A DNA stretch of 64,000 nt from Nitrososphaerota archaeon (GTDB lineage: Archaea > Thermoproteota > EX4484-205 > JAAOZP01). Of the stretch, positions 63,788 through 64,000 are shown in pieces. The stretch lies in contig JAAOZP010000017.1 in NCBI GenBank assembly GCA_011605725.1, positions 310,001 to 374,000 on the forward strand, given 5' to 3'. The notes beneath the pieces are model-generated. The model was given only the letters and a program-made list of their open reading frames with translations, made no database searches and was not told the origin of the DNA. The stretch's first letter is position 1, and each line of letters begins with the position of its first letter. Position numbers and translations under genes: made by a program.

Positions 63788-64000
63788 TTGGAGATATTCG
63801 AGAGTTTCTCTAAGTCTGTCGACTACGTTTCGAAGCTGTTGTCAAGAGGAGTGGAGCTCATAGCAATGATAATAATCAGCATAATTCCCATAGTCAACTT
63901 CATCTTCCTGGGCTATTGCAGTAAGATTTTGAAAGAGGGGCCTGCCAAGGACGAGCCCCCGAAGTTCGAGAACTTCGGAGAACTCTTTTGGGACGGGTTA
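63788..64000 (+). CDS. DUF4013-like membrane protein, 3' part beyond window
   Basis: A TTG at 63788, after GGTGA, opens a frame that runs off the window (71 residues seen). LEIFESFSKSVDYVSKLLSR precedes a membrane segment (AMIIISIIPIVNFIFLGY), then a cytoplasmic loop with the DUF4013 pattern PPKFENFGELFWDGL, where the family has '(L/P)P.F..WG.LF.DGL'. Function unknown. Confidence 0.65.
   Translation, partial: MEIFESFSKSVDYVSKLLSRGVELIAMIIISIIPIVNFIFLGYCSKILKEGPAKDEPPKFENFGELFWDGL

Noticed and set aside
1..64000. tRNA genes, CRISPR arrays and insertion-sequence transposases
   Set aside because: No TPsiC-arm plus anticodon pattern, no regularly spaced repeats and no transposase motif were seen; a tRNAscan or CRISPR search could still find a split or degenerate case.

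Overview
The window reads as a chromosome segment of an archaeon, most likely a thermophilic or hot-spring member of the Thermoproteota/TACK side. Pointers are archaeal-type Ogg2, ApgM phosphoglycerate mutase, EndoQ, CofE (F420), an aKMT-like methyltransferase, a GPN-loop GTPase, Lhr helicase, TrmI and TldD/TldE. TATA-like boxes (CTTAAA, TTTATAT) repeatedly sit about 26 nt upstream of start codons, which gives leaderless or nearly leaderless mRNAs, and TTG and GTG starts are common. The exact lineage cannot be fixed from this sequence alone. I saw no tRNA, rRNA or CRISPR array.

Layout. 1-7.9 kb (minus): an anaerobic ribonucleotide reductase (nrdD), 5' part only, in one open frame carrying five inteins. 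8-12.4 kb: presenilin-like protease, rubredoxin with a palindromic operator, ferredoxin, SurE, a frameshifted membrane gene and a CinA-like protein. 12.4-26.4 kb: housekeeping and repair genes (Nth, aKMT-like, DUF72, Nnr, Ogg2, a membrane-anchored HTH protein, HtpX, PurB, HD hydrolase, GPN GTPase, TldD/TldE). 26.4-31 kb: a looser region with two decayed genes, a thioredoxin-CcdA fusion, a repeat protein and an ECF-type S component. 30.7-34.1 kb: a tight operon ending in cofE. 34-40.4 kb: small enzymes, a leaderless Pro/Ala/Lys-rich 57-residue protein, NUDIX, NadE and a LysE-type exporter. 40.5-44.6 kb: Lhr helicase convergent with two genes that look like a KITE winged-helix protein and a kleisin, i.e. 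SMC partners. 45-49.4 kb: TrmI, a candidate structured RNA with its own promoter, and endoQ interrupted by an intein related to the last nrdD intein. 49.5-58.6 kb: a magnesium-transport neighbourhood (P3B-like ATPase, MgtE-like channel, two PhoU/TrkA-C proteins), with ApgM between two decayed gene copies. 59.2-63.5 kb: secreted and carbohydrate-active-type proteins with a bacterial look. The window ends inside a DUF4013-like membrane protein.

Functional threads: base-damage repair (Nth, Ogg2, EndoQ), NAD upkeep (Nnr, NadE, NUDIX), F420 synthesis (CofE operon), Mg2+ homeostasis, and intein invasion of two DNA-metabolism genes. The most interesting items are the five-intein NrdD with a related intein in EndoQ, the kleisin/KITE-like pair, and the candidate RNA near 46.6 kb. 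All homology calls were made by eye from motifs; no database search was run.
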